A stretch of DNA of 64,000 nt from Pyrrhoderma lamaoense. Taxonomy: Eukaryota > Basidiomycota > Agaricomycetes > Hymenochaetales > Hymenochaetaceae. Below the pieces are notes generated by a model. It was given only the letters and a program-made list of their open reading frames with translations, searched no databases and was not told the DNA's origin. Shown in pieces: positions 37,572-49,202 of the stretch (position 1 is the first letter of the stretch; every line of letters starts with the position of its first letter). Made by a program: the position numbers and the translations under genes. The stretch lies in NCBI GenBank assembly GCA_002794735.1, contig NBAZ01000001.1, positions 1,612,001 through 1,676,000 of the forward strand, written 5' to 3'.

Positions 37572-37805
37572 GTTTTCAAGATACAGCGGTATATTCTAAC
37601 TGAGTAACTCGTTCGGGTGATGTCATGTAAATGAGACTTTATACATGTAAGTTAGTTTGAGTATTACCAGTGTCAATTAGAATTAAACGCGTGAACTTGA
37701 TTGGTCAGCAGTGATTTCTACCTGTTTGGTGACTACTGAATCCAGTTCTCAACCGTCTACTACTGTGTTACTGCTAGGCTCTGTAACTCTCTCCTACTCA
37801 CATTC
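37572..37805. promoter_or_regulatory. Compact bidirectional promoter SAD1 / RSM22
   Basis: Only 234 bp separate two divergently transcribed start codons, so both promoters must share this stretch. No TATA box is evident. Confidence 0.55.
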
Positions 37806-39907
37806 ATGATTTTACGTCGGTCATGCTCGAAAGCGATATGTTTAAACTCTCATACACTTGCATATCAGTCTAAGAGACTGATTTCATCTCCAGCCATATC
37901 TCAAGAACCTAATGCTCCATTAGAGCTTGATCCTTCACTGAAACATCTTCTTGAAGACACTAATATGTCTTTATTGAAGCATAAGTATACACCAAAGTCT
38001 TCTTTTGATACCTCACTTATCAAGGAGCTTGAAATACTAAAATTTGATGAATCATCAACTGAACACAACACGGATTACGAAAGTGAGCCTGTGCGAACAG
38101 AGAGAAAATCTCCTAGAGCGAGGTTTGGAAGTAATGGCATAGGTTCTGTTACTCTTCCTAGAGAACTTCAGAACGTGATAGAAGGGATTATAGAGGGTAC
38201 GTCTTCATCTACCCGTAGCTAGGTAGTCTGAGTTCATTGTATCACTAGATTGCGACAAACCTAGACTTCACGAAGATGCAAAACGCCTTTTCCACAAAGA
38301 AGGAAACAATCAAATGGAATACTGGGACACATCTTACGACGTTGAATATAGAACTCGAAAACAAGCAGCAACTCATGCTAACAGAGACAGTACCGCTTTC
38401 GCATCAATCGCACTTCCGGCCCATTACTCGGCCATTTATGCAGTTTTAGATAACGTAAAGAATAGACTCGGAGAAGAATGGGAAGTCAGACATGTCCTTG
38501 AATGGGGTTCTGGAGTCGGAAGTGGGCTGTGGTAACTAAGATTGTCTACTAGATTGCCGGTTATTTGCCAACTTTTTTCTTGTAGGGCATCCATGCATGC
38601 ATTTCAGCAATCGTATCAACATGGAGAAGCGGAAGATCCCCTTCTTTCCCAGTCGAGTGTTTCTTCTTACTATGGCTTTGATAAGCGGAACGGTCTTTTG
38701 TCCATGGCGAGAAAGCTAATTGAAGGTAGGTAGTGTGATCTCTAGGCTTTTGAAATACCAAGATTCATTTGATGTCGTCCTTTATCAGGTGTGGATCTAG
38801 GCCAAAGAGTTGTCCAATGGGGGAAAGGATACGATCAAATAAGTGGAAAGGATGATATCGAAAAATCCCATTCTCTTGCATTGTCGGCGTTCCATCTCTC
38901 ATCTCTCCCTAATATCGCTTCCAAAAAGGAATTGGTCAAAGAAATGTGGGATAGTGGAGCTGGGGTTATAGTAATTTTTTTCCTTACAAAATTAGCAGGC
39001 GGCTCTTACTTAATTTTGGCTCCTAGATACTCATGGATCATGATACTCCGCAGGGTTTTGCTAATGTTGTTGAAGCAAGGGAATACTTATTAGAATTAGG
39101 AAAACAGGCTTTGGAAGATCCTAATGATAACACTCCGGTTGGATGTCATGTGGTCGCTCCGGTACGTACTGGCTGCTAGGGTGAATCTTGATGCTAATAA
39201 AGGATGGATCAGTGCCCCCATGAAGGATCATGCCCCTTATACGATTCTTCTAAGCTCAAATGTTCCTTCAGTCAGAGACTACAGCGGCCAGCGTTCTTGC
39301 GCAGGACGAAACATGCCCGAGCAGGGCACGAAGACATAGGCTATAGTTATGTTGTAATCAGACGCGGACAGCGACCATCCGCTCACGCATTACAAATAAA
39401 AAAAGAGAATAAAGATACTGCACCCGCTCGCAGTGGCTCAGTTTCCGGCTCTGTCCTCAATTCATCCACTCAGGACATACGACTAGAGGCATATGACTGG
39501 CCCCGTCTAGTCTTCCCTCCGTTGAAAAAAAGTGGCCATGTCATCATAGATGGCTGTACTTCTGAAGGTACCTGACATCTATCTCATTTGCATGAGCATT
39601 TGCTTATCTCCCTCCAGGAAAAATAATGAGGATGACTATTCCCCGCTCCCAGGGAAAGCAAGCTTATTATGATGCTAGAAAGTCTTCATGGGGGGACATA
39701 TTTCCTCATAAACCGAAAAACCCACCACAGGTGCGCTTGCAGGCAAATGGAAAAAAGGATGAAACGATCCTCCCTGGTTCGGACATCGGAAAACGTCGCG
39801 TAAATGAACGAGCACAAGGATCCACAAGTTACGAAAATATCTCTGCTAGCCTCAAGGAGTTGAAAAAAGTGAAAAATAAAAAACAAGGGCGAAATAAACT
39901 GATGTGA
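37806..39907 (+). CDS. RSM22: Mitoribosome small-subunit assembly factor Rsm22 (METTL17 family)
   Basis: Methyltransferase-like mitochondrial protein tied to small-subunit assembly. Exons 37806-38196, 38249-38531, 38586-38725, 38789-38970, 39027-39161, 39213-39567, 39618-39907; 591 aa with no frame break. The N-terminus is a mitochondrial presequence (MILRRSCSKAICLNSHTLAY). The SAM-binding-like fold begins at HVLEWGSGVGSGLWA. The Cys motif CPHEGSCPLY with a following KCSFSQRLQRP fits the iron-sulphur site described for this family. AYDWPRLVFPPLKKSGHVII and a basic C-terminal tail follow. The intron 38971-39026 has a non-consensus GTAATT donor but joins phases to ILMDHDTPQGF, a conserved block. 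Confidence 0.9.
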
Positions 39908-40086
39908 ATCCATGAAAGGCCGGATTTGGGCCTCAGCGCACGATAAATTAGCACCTCATCATATTCGCAGACCTATATTTGCAAATTTCCATCGGTTGTT
40001 TAGGCTTACATCGTATTACCCGTAACTTTATTAACGTTTTATTAGATATCTCTACCTATAATAATAATCTAATTGTATAATGCCCC
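39908..40086. other. Short convergent intergenic region RSM22 / uL1m
   Basis: 179 AT-rich bases between two convergent stop codons; it must hold both 3' ends, so the transcripts probably overlap or nearly so. Confidence 0.5.
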
Positions 40087-41220
40087 TTAGATATCCGAGA
40101 TTTGAATTCCAGGACCTTGAGTTGAGCTAAGAATTACACGAGTGATTGCATTAACTAGATTAAACGAAGTAAATTAAAAATATCCTAAGGGTCACGAAAA
40201 CAAAATTCCTTACCGGGTTTTGGCCCACCCTTAGATTGACGCTCATTCACGTTGGTAACATTACCAGTGGCAACTTTTACGACACCGAGAAAATGGCGAG
40301 CATTCCGAATAACATCTTCAGGGGGAAATACATCTTTGTTCCCAATTGAGTAGAAAGTGAGTTTACTATGGTTAATCTAGTCATCATAAGGTTACCAATG
40401 ATAGTCTTACTTTTGCGATAGCCGTCCTTATAGTACCCGCTTTGTCCCCCTTCCATTCGCTTGAGCCAGATATTCGTTTCAGATAGCCAGCAATATCTTC
40501 CGTCACCGTACCCCTACGTTCGGATGGCATGAGTCCTTTTGGACCCAGAATTCGACCCAGTTTGGGAGTGATGGCACGGATGAGAGCTGGTGTACATAAG
40601 ATGAGTGTCGCTGGATAACGACCATTGGCCACCTATTAAGGAAGAATTACAATAGGTTCTGAATGCTCCACTTGTATAACGTACCCCTTCAATCATCTCG
40701 GTCCCACCAACAAATTCAGCGCCCGCGCGCTTTGCCTCGTCGGCTTGTCGACCTTCAGCAAAAACAAGGACCCGGTCTTTTGTTTTTGGCTTTGCTTCTC
40801 GAGGAAGATTGATACGACCTTTCGGTATAGTTGTTCCTCGGCCCATTGCAGTCTTAATAACTAGTTCATATGTCGATTCCGGCTTCGCTACTTCGACAGA
40901 CTTGATGATCGATTAGTATCACGTTTCGTAATTTATAATGGAGAGAAACTCACTCTAAGAACTCTAATGGCATCCTCTAGTGTCATTTTTTCATTTTCAT
41001 AAAGGCTCTTCCGAGTTTTCAAAGCCTTCTTGCGTTCCTTTGCCGCTAACTGGGCTTTCGTTAGAGCAGGCCTTGATTTTACTTTCCGGATAGAAACTGG
41101 ACTCGACGATGAGAAAGATCTAAGTTGTTGCTCATAAGTGAGTAATGTCAAGGAGAGTCTATCGAATGCTCGAGCATTAGAATAGCATGGCCTTGAGCAA
41201 CTCCTCAATATCATGGACAT
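40087..41220 (-). CDS. Mitochondrial large-subunit ribosomal protein uL1m
   Basis: Mitoribosome L1-stalk protein. Exons 41220-40954, 40900-40685, 40632-40411, 40333-40214, 40154-40087; about 297 aa. Mitochondrial presequence (MSMILRSCSRPCYSNARAF), a basic helix, then the L1 fold: YELVIKTAMGRGTTIPKGRI, FAEGRQADEAKRAGAEFVGG, PKLGRILGPKGLMPSERRGT and the C-terminal STQGPGIQI. Exon 4 reads MYFP then leaves the frame; one extra C in the run at 40321-40325 (plus-strand GGGGG) gives PEDVIRNARHFLGVV, the conserved block. The raw exon lengths sum to one base short of a multiple of three, which supports a single missing base. Confidence 0.9.
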
Positions 41221-41292
41221 AGCTCTTGCTTGGGTACTCGTGATGAAGAAAAGAGGATTGATTAAATCCCGAACACGTGATGTGATTACCTT

Positions 41293-41517
41293 TTATAGGC
41301 GCCCTACAAGGCTTGGCAAATTTTTGATAATTCCTAGGTGAGAGCGAAAGCACTCGAGAACAATGAAAAACAAGACTAAACTCAGGCGATCATGAGGTAT
41401 GATGAATTCCCCATGATATATGAAGATACCTCTCAGATACGGTCTGCTACTAAACTTTCTCCGACCGGCCATCATCTTTTTATGCTTCAACGCTTTGTTT
41501 ATGACGTGCGGAATCAT
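41293..41517 (-). CDS. Possible tiny basic protein, unrecognised
   Basis: An ATG at 41517 opens a frame with a basic start (MIPHVINKALKHKKMMAGRR) and TAA at 41293. A plausible 96-nt intron (41429-41334, GTATCT..CACCTAG) lies inside; splicing gives 42 aa, retention 74 aa. The basic N-terminus could be a mitochondrial or ribosomal peptide, but I recognise no family. It ends 72 bp before the uL1m start on the same strand, so it could also be upstream leader sequence of that gene. Low confidence. Confidence 0.3.
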   Translation of the reverse strand: MIPHVINKALKHKKMMAGRRKFSSRPYLRGIFIYHGEFIIPHDRLSLVLFFIVLECFRSHLGIIKNLPSLVGRL

Positions 41518-41760
41518 GGTTCACACTCTAAAATATCCCATTTGTGATAACCCCTTATTACAGCACTTCTACGTGCTATTATTATGACCTATCCCTGAAA
41601 AAAGAGTACATATAGACGACCTTACAATCTTGAAAGCCGGACTGATGATTTGTTTAGTTACAAAAGCGGAATTCTTCGTTGAAGAGATTAATTATGATTA
41701 TTCTGAAGTATAATGGTGATTGTACAATGTACTTATTGGAATTGAGTAAAATAACGTCTA

Positions 41761-42242
41761 CTACTTCAGCATCTTGATAACTACAGGAAATGCGTTTTCG
41801 CATGCAATATCCTTAGCATCTGTCTTCTTTGGAGCGTCTCCTTCCCCGACGACTTCGCCTTCGTCTACGTTCTCGATACATTAGAATAAAGTATGGCACA
41901 TAGGAAAATATATCTTACATTTGCAGACTACGTGCCAGTTGAGTGACCTCTGTGGTCCACTTGAACGCTCAGTGAAGGTGAGAAGATGCTCTTTGCCTTT
42001 GGTTTGGAGATCTACAATATTTGGTCAGGACAACCTTTCAATCATTCAAGTAGTAAATGCATAAGGTCTACAAAAAAGCTTAAGAGTTAACCGTTCTTTG
42101 AGGAATAAAGTTTTGGATATAGAAAGTATGATGGCAACACGGTTTCGAAACTTACAATTATGGAGCTTGATAGTGTGTTCTAGGATAGTAATAACGTCAG
42201 GGCAGGTTATGGAAGAAGAGGCAACAGCTTACTGCCAGACAT
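41761..42242 (-). CDS. Stand-alone dsRBM microprotein 1 (76 aa)
   Basis: A complete double-stranded-RNA-binding motif with almost nothing else. Exons 42242-42233 (10 nt), 42179-42156 (24 nt), 42011-41919, 41864-41761; introns of 53, 144 and 54 nt, all GT..AG and phase-consistent. The fold is readable in order: helix 1 (KLHNYLQTKG), loop with GPQ, strand 1 (NWHVVCKY), strand 2 (GEVVGEG), then the KKTDAKDIACENA signature of helix 2, in which the Lys pair contacts RNA phosphate in known dsRBMs. The tiny first exons make the start less certain than the domain. Small dsRBM proteins can bind dsRNA or partner with Dicer-type enzymes; no partner is encoded nearby. See the related gene at 44893-45232. 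Confidence 0.72.
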
Positions 42243-44892
42243 TGTGTTTGTACACGGGAGACCAAGTAAGATAAAACAACTTTCTGAAGTACCTGCAGTA
42301 GTGTATGGAAGCATACCTTTTCACCCGTTTTTATATGCTCGATTCGGGTGGGTGCCGTAGGTGACGGAGCTGTTCAAAGTGTACTAGATAATACTCTTTT
42401 TAGATAGTGTCATGATCTGCCATAACGTATCAGACATGGTAGGCGGTCCGATTTCCAGGAGGTCTAGATAATAGTCAAAGAAAGATAAGTTTGAAATTGG
42501 ACAATTTTTTTAAATTAATTGTCAATCATTAGAGAGATCAATAAAGATACACTCACCAATAAGCATTTTAAGATAAAATTCTATTCCGAATGACATCGGC
42601 TGACATTTCAAAACGTGTTTACTAAACCATTACAGGAACATATGAAGAGATAATATATATTGTCTCACGGGCTTCCGAGTATTATGTATAACATTTGTGG
42701 CACCTAAGAAGTCGTGAATGTAGTTGTAACTCCTGCCCCACCTGTTCTAGTGAAAACGAAAAGCAACCTAAACGATCGAACGCTTACAATATACAACTTG
42801 ACTACGTGCCCCAGATAATGTTCCATATGGAGCGCAAGTTCATCACAGACAATTCAGTGAGGATCGAGTTCCACCCGTTATTTTACTGCCTCTACTCACG
42901 GAGTTGGAGCACCAGTAGTATAAATAGAAAATATATTCAACTTGAACGCCGCATCGCCTCTACATAAGTAAGCTATACTCATTGTATCATTGTTGATAGC
43001 TCCATGTATCCTATCGAAATAACTTGATTAATAGTTGATTTTGTTAGCCAAAACAATAGTATCAGTTTATAGACATATGTTGCAATATCCCTGGCACCAG
43101 CCGCAACAAATAATTCCGTGTACAGGGTCTGCAGGTGATGTGCATCTTTGGTCGGTGGAAATTTCATGAAAAAAATGACGAATTCGAAACGATATAAGAT
43201 GCGTGTAGAGTACGGAAGACGCCTAGATAATCGCATAGCCTCTGATGATGTTTGATCTAGAAATCAACAAACAATAATGTCTTTAAGTAATCTCGGAAAC
43301 GTGGATGAGGACGGATAAAAGCGGACAAGCATTATTACAAATCTCACCGTGACTACTGAATAATGTAAGCCCGACTCCTAGGGAATTTGGGTATAGATGG
43401 AATGTTATTTTTTGTAGAAGGGGTTTGAAATTTGGTATACCGGGCTGTAACGATTTGATTGGCTGTGCCAGTTGTTGTCGCCTTGAGCGCTACTAAGGAT
43501 TGAACGAAAGGTAGCCTTTTTTTAAACAGCGACCTCCGGTAGGACTTCATGCCGTCCTAGTGATCCATCCTAAACTTGACTTACCATTGTCACATAACTA
43601 ATAGTCCTATAAAAAGGGAAACGGAAGGACTTGGAAACCTTAACAACTCGATACATTACAAGTGGGCATATATTTGTTTCAAATAGACTTACCTAAACCG
43701 CTACATCCGAGGGAACCAAGATATATCAGGTATGGCAGTGATGTTTTGCGACGATTTGTCAGACTATCATGTCTAGCTTTTGTCTGCGTATCCTGTGGTT
43801 CATAAGTTCAGCCACCATGCTTACTCGGGACAAGATCTGCCACGATACGATTAATTGCCCGAAGAGTGGGAGTGGCGTTCTCCATCTGCTTCAGGGTAGC
43901 AGACGATATCAATATCACATTATATATTGTAAATGGACAGCGTCGACCAGAGAATGCTTATGATGCATTTGTTGACAAGGAACAGAAATAATCGATCGCG
44001 GGAAATGTGAAAATTAATTGCAAAAGGTATAGAATAACGTTAAATTTGAATGTGTACATATTGATACTATACTTATATGTATATATAATCATAAGTAGTT
44101 TGACCCTGACTGCAGATCGACTTGCGAGGCTTGATATGGAAAATTGTGTAGTAGAGACTCTAAAGGAAGTGAAATATTATTTCTTACAACACACTCATAA
44201 CGATGAAAAACATACGGAACTACTCTTTACTCGATAAAAGCCGACAATCAGGGCCTTCATACTCATGATTTTCACATGAGACCATCGCTGATCTCTTTAT
44301 ATACTGGATACTAATGGTGAAGCGTTGTATTCAATGATATTATCTTTGATAGTCATGGTAAAGGCTGTTAAAGAAAGTAAAAAATTAATCAATATGAAGA
44401 ACTCTAGTGAGTGAAGACACAATTGGCAAAGTGATACTTATAAGTAATGAGATTTGTTTATGTGAACTTTGTCAGTGCTATGCAATTTATGGTGTAGTAG
44501 TGTTATGGGATTGCGATAATTGAAGTTTCGTCGCTTAGCTTATTATAGTTGCACGATGGTTTTTTATATATAATATATAAAATAGTTATAAGACATATAT
44601 AAACGTGGCTCTGCAAACTAAATTAGGTTGGTGTCGCATTGGAACTGACAAACTCATCTCACATAAACTACTCGAAAACTGATTTGGTTTCACAATGTCT
44701 ATTGTAGATAATCACGTATATCTATAGTAATGAGAGAAACAATGTCTGGTATAATATCGGACTGTTGTTACGAGTTAGAAGTTGAACCATTTACAACCAA
44801 TCAACAAAGCCAGTTGGTTCTACAATCAAGTCGTTAATATTATTTCTAGGTCTAGATGGATCTTCATGGTAAGGGGGATTTTTGCTTACATA
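42243..44892. other. AT-rich gene-poor region between the dsRBM genes
   Basis: No gene is firmly supported. Several open, protein-like segments occur on the minus strand, each bounded by splice-like sites: near 42590-42555 (start MSFGIEFYLKMLI), 42480-42440, 42406-42340, 42290-42232, 42970-42870 and 43236-43080 (KDAHHLQTLYTELFVAAG). On the plus strand 43900-43990 ends with GQRRPENAYDAFVDKEQK. They might be small lineage-specific genes or decayed ones; I could not join them into a convincing model. Confidence 0.35.
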
Positions 44893-45232
44893 CTAATGGT
44901 TTTTCTTGAGAATTCCTGCGTATCTCTGAGGATTGAGACTTTGAAGAGCAACCTTAGCTGCCTCGTCCTTCGCATCCTGTTTCTTTTTGGCACCACCTGT
45001 GTAGGTTGTGACTGTACCATTATTATTGACTTATATACGGGCTCTGTATTAGAATTTAGTCAATGTTCAGAATTCACTCCTTACTCGTTAAGGTAACAGT
45101 CCATGTGGGATTATGAGGAAGCCCTCCCGTTGAAATCTCCTCAGATAGACTATTAGTGAGGTGAACCTCTTGCAAATAGTTATTCAATTCCATCTTCCAT
45201 TGGATTGGCACGTTACTGGAGTTTCCAGTCAT
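44893..45232 (-). CDS. Stand-alone dsRBM microprotein 2 (94 aa)
   Basis: Second small protein that is essentially one double-stranded-RNA-binding motif. Exons 45232-45085 and 45029-44893, separated by a 55-nt GT..AG intron. Order: short N-terminus (MTGNSSNVPIQWK), helix 1 (MELNNYLQEV), a Gly-containing loop (STGGLPHNP), strand 1 (TWTVTLT), strand 2/3 (GTVTTYTGGAKKK) and helix 2 (KDEAAKVALQSL). GGAKKKQDAKDEAA is a textbook dsRBM signature. The intron sits seven residues after the Trp of strand 1, phase 1, exactly as in microprotein 1, so the two are probably related by descent. Role unknown; dsRNA binding is inferred from the fold. Confidence 0.78.
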
Positions 45233-47525
45233 AACTAAATAGCGTTTGTCAGAGAGCAAACTTAGAGCCAAAAATCAGCTTAGCTCACTTTCTATACAGA
45301 GACGAAGGACTTGCAAAGAATCTCAAGGGCGTCGAGGGAAAAGTTCTTGTCTCTGCATAAAATCCGATGTCTAGCTTTATATCTTAAGGAGCGAGCGTTT
45401 GGGAAATGCCATACTTGGTCGCATACTCAAAAGAAGCTGTTACCACAGCGGATTTCCCTGGAAGGAATGGTCAAAGGAGTTAGAGATAGCGGAATTTGCG
45501 ATATACTATAGAGAAATTTGCGTGATATAGCTGGCAGAGGACCTCACCATTGTCTAGAGGTATTTGCAACATGTCAGTGTATATTCTAGGGAAGAGGTAA
45601 AGAATAATGTCATATGCACTCTTGGAGTTTGCAGAAACTGTTCATCAACATTCAGGACAGCTGACTGGAGGCGTTTTCCTCAAAACAACAACGTTTCGAG
45701 TCCAGGATATCAACATTCTTCAGCCGATTGCCTTTCATTGAAAGCTTCATGCTCGAATTCATATCTTCACTGGTTACGAGCGGTAATGAAACAGGCATTA
45801 TCTTTAGAACACCGATAAGCATCGATGTAAAAGAAAGGGAAGCTGCGGTTACTTGTAGGAAAGAAACCGCAGTGCAAACCGGAAATCATACATAAGCATT
45901 ATGCATCAGGAGCCGAAATGCAGATATGCATGATATTTCATTTTGATAGAAAGAAAAAGAAAGACAAGTCGAAATATAAGGGTCTGTCTCTTTAGGAAAA
46001 TCCCGATAATATGGGTGTTTTAGGTATAGACGCTCAATAAAGTGGGATCAAAGGGGACGCAGAGAAGGTTTTCAACATGCTTGCTCTTTGATTGAAGTCA
46101 TAACCTAACAAGCTTTGTTGAGTTTGCTCGGTTCGCTGCTTATTTCTACAGAAAGATTACTTTACCCATGGAGGGAAAGGCTCACAAGTCATAACACTCT
46201 TTTTTCACTCTTCGCCGGAAACCCGGAAAATCTGCCGAAGGATGGTCTGAGAAGCTTAGAATTCCAAAGGTTAGGCAAGCATATATAAACGACCGGAAGA
46301 AAAGCATCAGAATGAAAAGTGGAAAAGAAAAATAGTTAAGTCTGCAACAACATGCTACGACCCATGACCCGGGCTATAGAATCACTAAGTGCTAGACTAT
46401 CAGATGATTGTTAATCGACCAAGAAGTAGATGCTAAGCTTTAGATCAAGTACAGAGGGAGGACTAAGCTAGGACAAGTATTACATATTGAAAGTTTTTCG
46501 TATATCGGGCGTATGTTCATAAGGTTTGATTGTCCTATAAGTGAGTTATTGATATGATAACTGAGAGAATCTGAAAGACGATATGGTTAGATAATGTCCT
46601 ATCTTTGCGTGGTTCGACTTTTGGGTAATTACTATCAACGCTTACATTACTAGCGATATTTTGTAATCAATACCGATGGAAAGACACAGAAGAACTTAAC
46701 CCCCCGTAATAACTGTGGGGAAGTCGATAGATGAGCTCCAGATAGACAGTCAGAAAGATCGATCAATAGGTTTATTGTCATAAAGGGATCAAGCTACTTT
46801 TCGGAGAGATATGCGCTCGGACCAAGCCCAGAGATACCTTGAGGCAGGCTATTGAGATCCATAAAAATATATATTGGTGGTATAGATTCTAGGTAAGACG
46901 GGATACACAAAGGAAATCTTAGTCGGATCAAGTAGTCCATGCCAGGATTGTTCCTGTTTGGTATTATTTCTTCGAGTCCGACTGTAGCAAACGTAGGTCA
47001 GCAGTTAGTGGTTGACTAAAGGGCACCGAAAGATTTTTGAAGAGCGACAATGGAGGGAGATGACGTCCTTCTTGCACATTTTTCAGATACAAAAGCGGTA
47101 TTCTCAAAAGCTTACCCTTCGGTGCGATTGATTAGCAAATTACTTGAATTATGTGTGATCTGAGAACAATATACCTTTAACGGAAGCATTTGTAACTCCG
47201 ACCCCATCACAGGCAACATGGGACGACGCAGTTGCCCTCCTCCTCATCATCTCTGAGTCTTTTTCACAGCGTACCCAGCTGCGGTACTCACTGGTATACC
47301 TTCTGGGCGCATACTCTTTGCGCCCCCTCTTTTTGTTCTTGCTCTCGTTTAAAGCCCCTCGCTTCTGTTTTATTCCCACAGAGGCGACATACGTTTGCTT
47401 CTCATTTGTCACGGCTAGTCTCGTTCAGGCGAGCCCTCTTCTTTTCCATCCCTTATCCTTCACTCACTCTTTTATAACTCGGTTCCAGACTAAGGACATC
47501 AAGTTACTAGAAAGCCACTCTCGTC
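45233..47525. other. 2.3 kb gene-poor region upstream of the G-beta gene
   Basis: No exon with family support. Open frames are short and in mixed orientation. The last 300 bases (about 47220-47525) are CT-rich and are the likely promoter and leader of the G-beta gene. A short inverted repeat around GCGGTT/AACCGC occurs near 45844-45871. Confidence 0.5.
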
Positions 47526-48804
47526 ATGTCTCAGCAACAAGATATTCAGGAACGTATCGCAGCTGCCCGTCGCGAGGCAGAAAGTCTGAAGGAAAAGATT
47601 AGGGCCAAAAAAGAATCTTCAGCAGACACTAGCTGTAAGCTCGTCCCAGATGATCACTTCACTCTTCCTCCCTCTCATTTAACTGACATGCTCTCATATC
47701 AAAAGTGCGTGCTATGGCTGCGGAAGTTGAAGCTTTACCCCGTATAGTGATGCGTCCTCGTCGTGCGTTAAAAGGTCATCTGGCGAAGATTTATGCCATG
47801 CACTGGGCTGCTGACCGACGTCATCTTGTTTCGGCCTCACAAGATGGAAAGCTTATCGTCTGGGATGCTTACACGACTAATAAGGTCCATGCCATTCCAC
47901 TGAGATCGAGCTGGGTGATGACTTGTGCCTATTCTCCGTCTGGGAATTTTGTAGCATGTGGTGGTCTGGATAATATCTGCTCCATTTACAATCTCCAGCA
48001 AAAGGATACTGGTGTTAAGGGAGCCCGGGAACTTAGCGCCCACTCCGGCTACCTTAGTTGCTGTCGATTCATCAGTGACAGGCAAATCGTCACAAGTTCC
48101 GGTGATATGACATGTATGCTTTGGGACATTGAGGCTGGTGTCCGAGTGCTAGAGTTTAGTGACCATACCGGCGATGTGATGAGGTTAGTTTATTGTCAAG
48201 TTTCACCTTGCTAACAATTTTAATATGTCTTTGATAGTCTCTCATTGGGACCAAATCAAAATATCTTTGTCTCTGGTGCTTGCGATGCAACTGCCAAACT
48301 TTGGGATATCCGAAGTGGTAAAGCAACTCAAACCTTCTCTGGTCATGAGTCTGATATCAATGCTGTAACGTATGTGCCATGAACACCAGACTATCATCCA
48401 TATATCTAATAGTAAACGTTTAGTTTCTTCCCTAATGGTGATGCATTTGCGACTGGTTCGGATGATGCATCTTGCCGTCTATTTGACATCCGCGCAGACA
48501 GGGAATTGAACACTTTCACGCATGACAATATCTTATGTGGGATTACTTCGGTTGCATTTTCCATTTCTGGTCGAATTTTATTCGGTGGTTATGATGACTG
48601 GACATGTAATGTCTGGGACACGCTGAAGGGTGAACGTGTAGGTGTTCTCACCGGCCATGAAAACAGAGTTAGCTGTCTTGGTGTAAGTAGCGATGGAATG
48701 GCCCTCTGTACAGGAAGCTGGGATAGCACATTGAGGGTGAGCTTTCACTGCATCTTACAAGTAAAAGGAAGCTTAACTTAATACCTTTCTAGGTCTGGGC
48801 CTGA
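47526..48804 (+). CDS. Heterotrimeric G-protein beta subunit (WD40)
   Basis: Beta subunit of a heterotrimeric G protein at the plasma membrane; in basidiomycetes it acts in pheromone and nutrient signalling. Exons 47526-47634, 47706-48183, 48238-48369, 48424-48736 and a 12-nt last exon 48793-48804 (GTC TGG GCC TGA); 347 aa, the normal length, no frame break. The N-terminal coiled coil ([20 protein letters not shown]) would bind G-gamma. Seven WD40 repeats follow, with blades such as [54 protein letters not shown] and [14 protein letters not shown] at the very end. Highly similar in layout to animal G-beta. The tiny last exon supplies the terminal VWA and stop. Confidence 0.95.
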
Positions 48805-49202
48805 GTTAATTTGTTTTCTTTCTACTTCGGATTTTACTTTACTGTTCATATCCCGCTTACCATGTATATCCCTTGTTTAGTTCCACCACTCTCCTTAATC
48901 CTCTTGCTTTTGCAATGCAGTTAGTTTCAATGTCAATTATTACTTGTCTTTCTCCTCTCTCTTTTTATCTGGCGTTTCGCTTTCTTTCTCGTTGTTTCGC
49001 TATCATAAGTATATATATATATATAAATGAAGTCATATATAACGCCCTATCTAAGGATCTCAAATAATTATATAGTAGCTGATACTTATGAAGTTTAAAA
49101 CGTGTGATATGTGGATGCATGTGATGTGTGTGATGTGGCGTGTCAGGCATCGGTTTACACGACTAAGTTAATACCCTCTTACCTTGTAACGCAGCATAAA
49201 TT
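48805..49202. other. Intergenic G-beta / golgin
   Basis: 398 bp between tandem genes: T/C-rich 3' UTR-like sequence, an (AT)7 run at 49011-49024, then GTGATGTG-like short repeats near 49105-49140. It contains the golgin promoter. Confidence 0.5.

Noticed and set aside
24192..40087. Reading the frame-broken genes as pseudogenes
   Set aside because: Outside single sites all motifs, splice signals and phases are intact; relaxed selection would leave many other lesions.
2230..40335. Programmed ribosomal frameshifting as the cause of the frame breaks
   Set aside because: The sites share no slippery heptamer, occur in unrelated genes, and all have the same sign in plain base runs.
43353..43550. 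Minus-strand frame (KSYRRSLFKKRLPF...) as a gene
   Set aside because: No splice partners and no recognisable domain.
47149..47477. Overlapping small frames on both strands before G-beta
   Set aside because: They fall in the CT-rich leader, where open frames are expected by composition.
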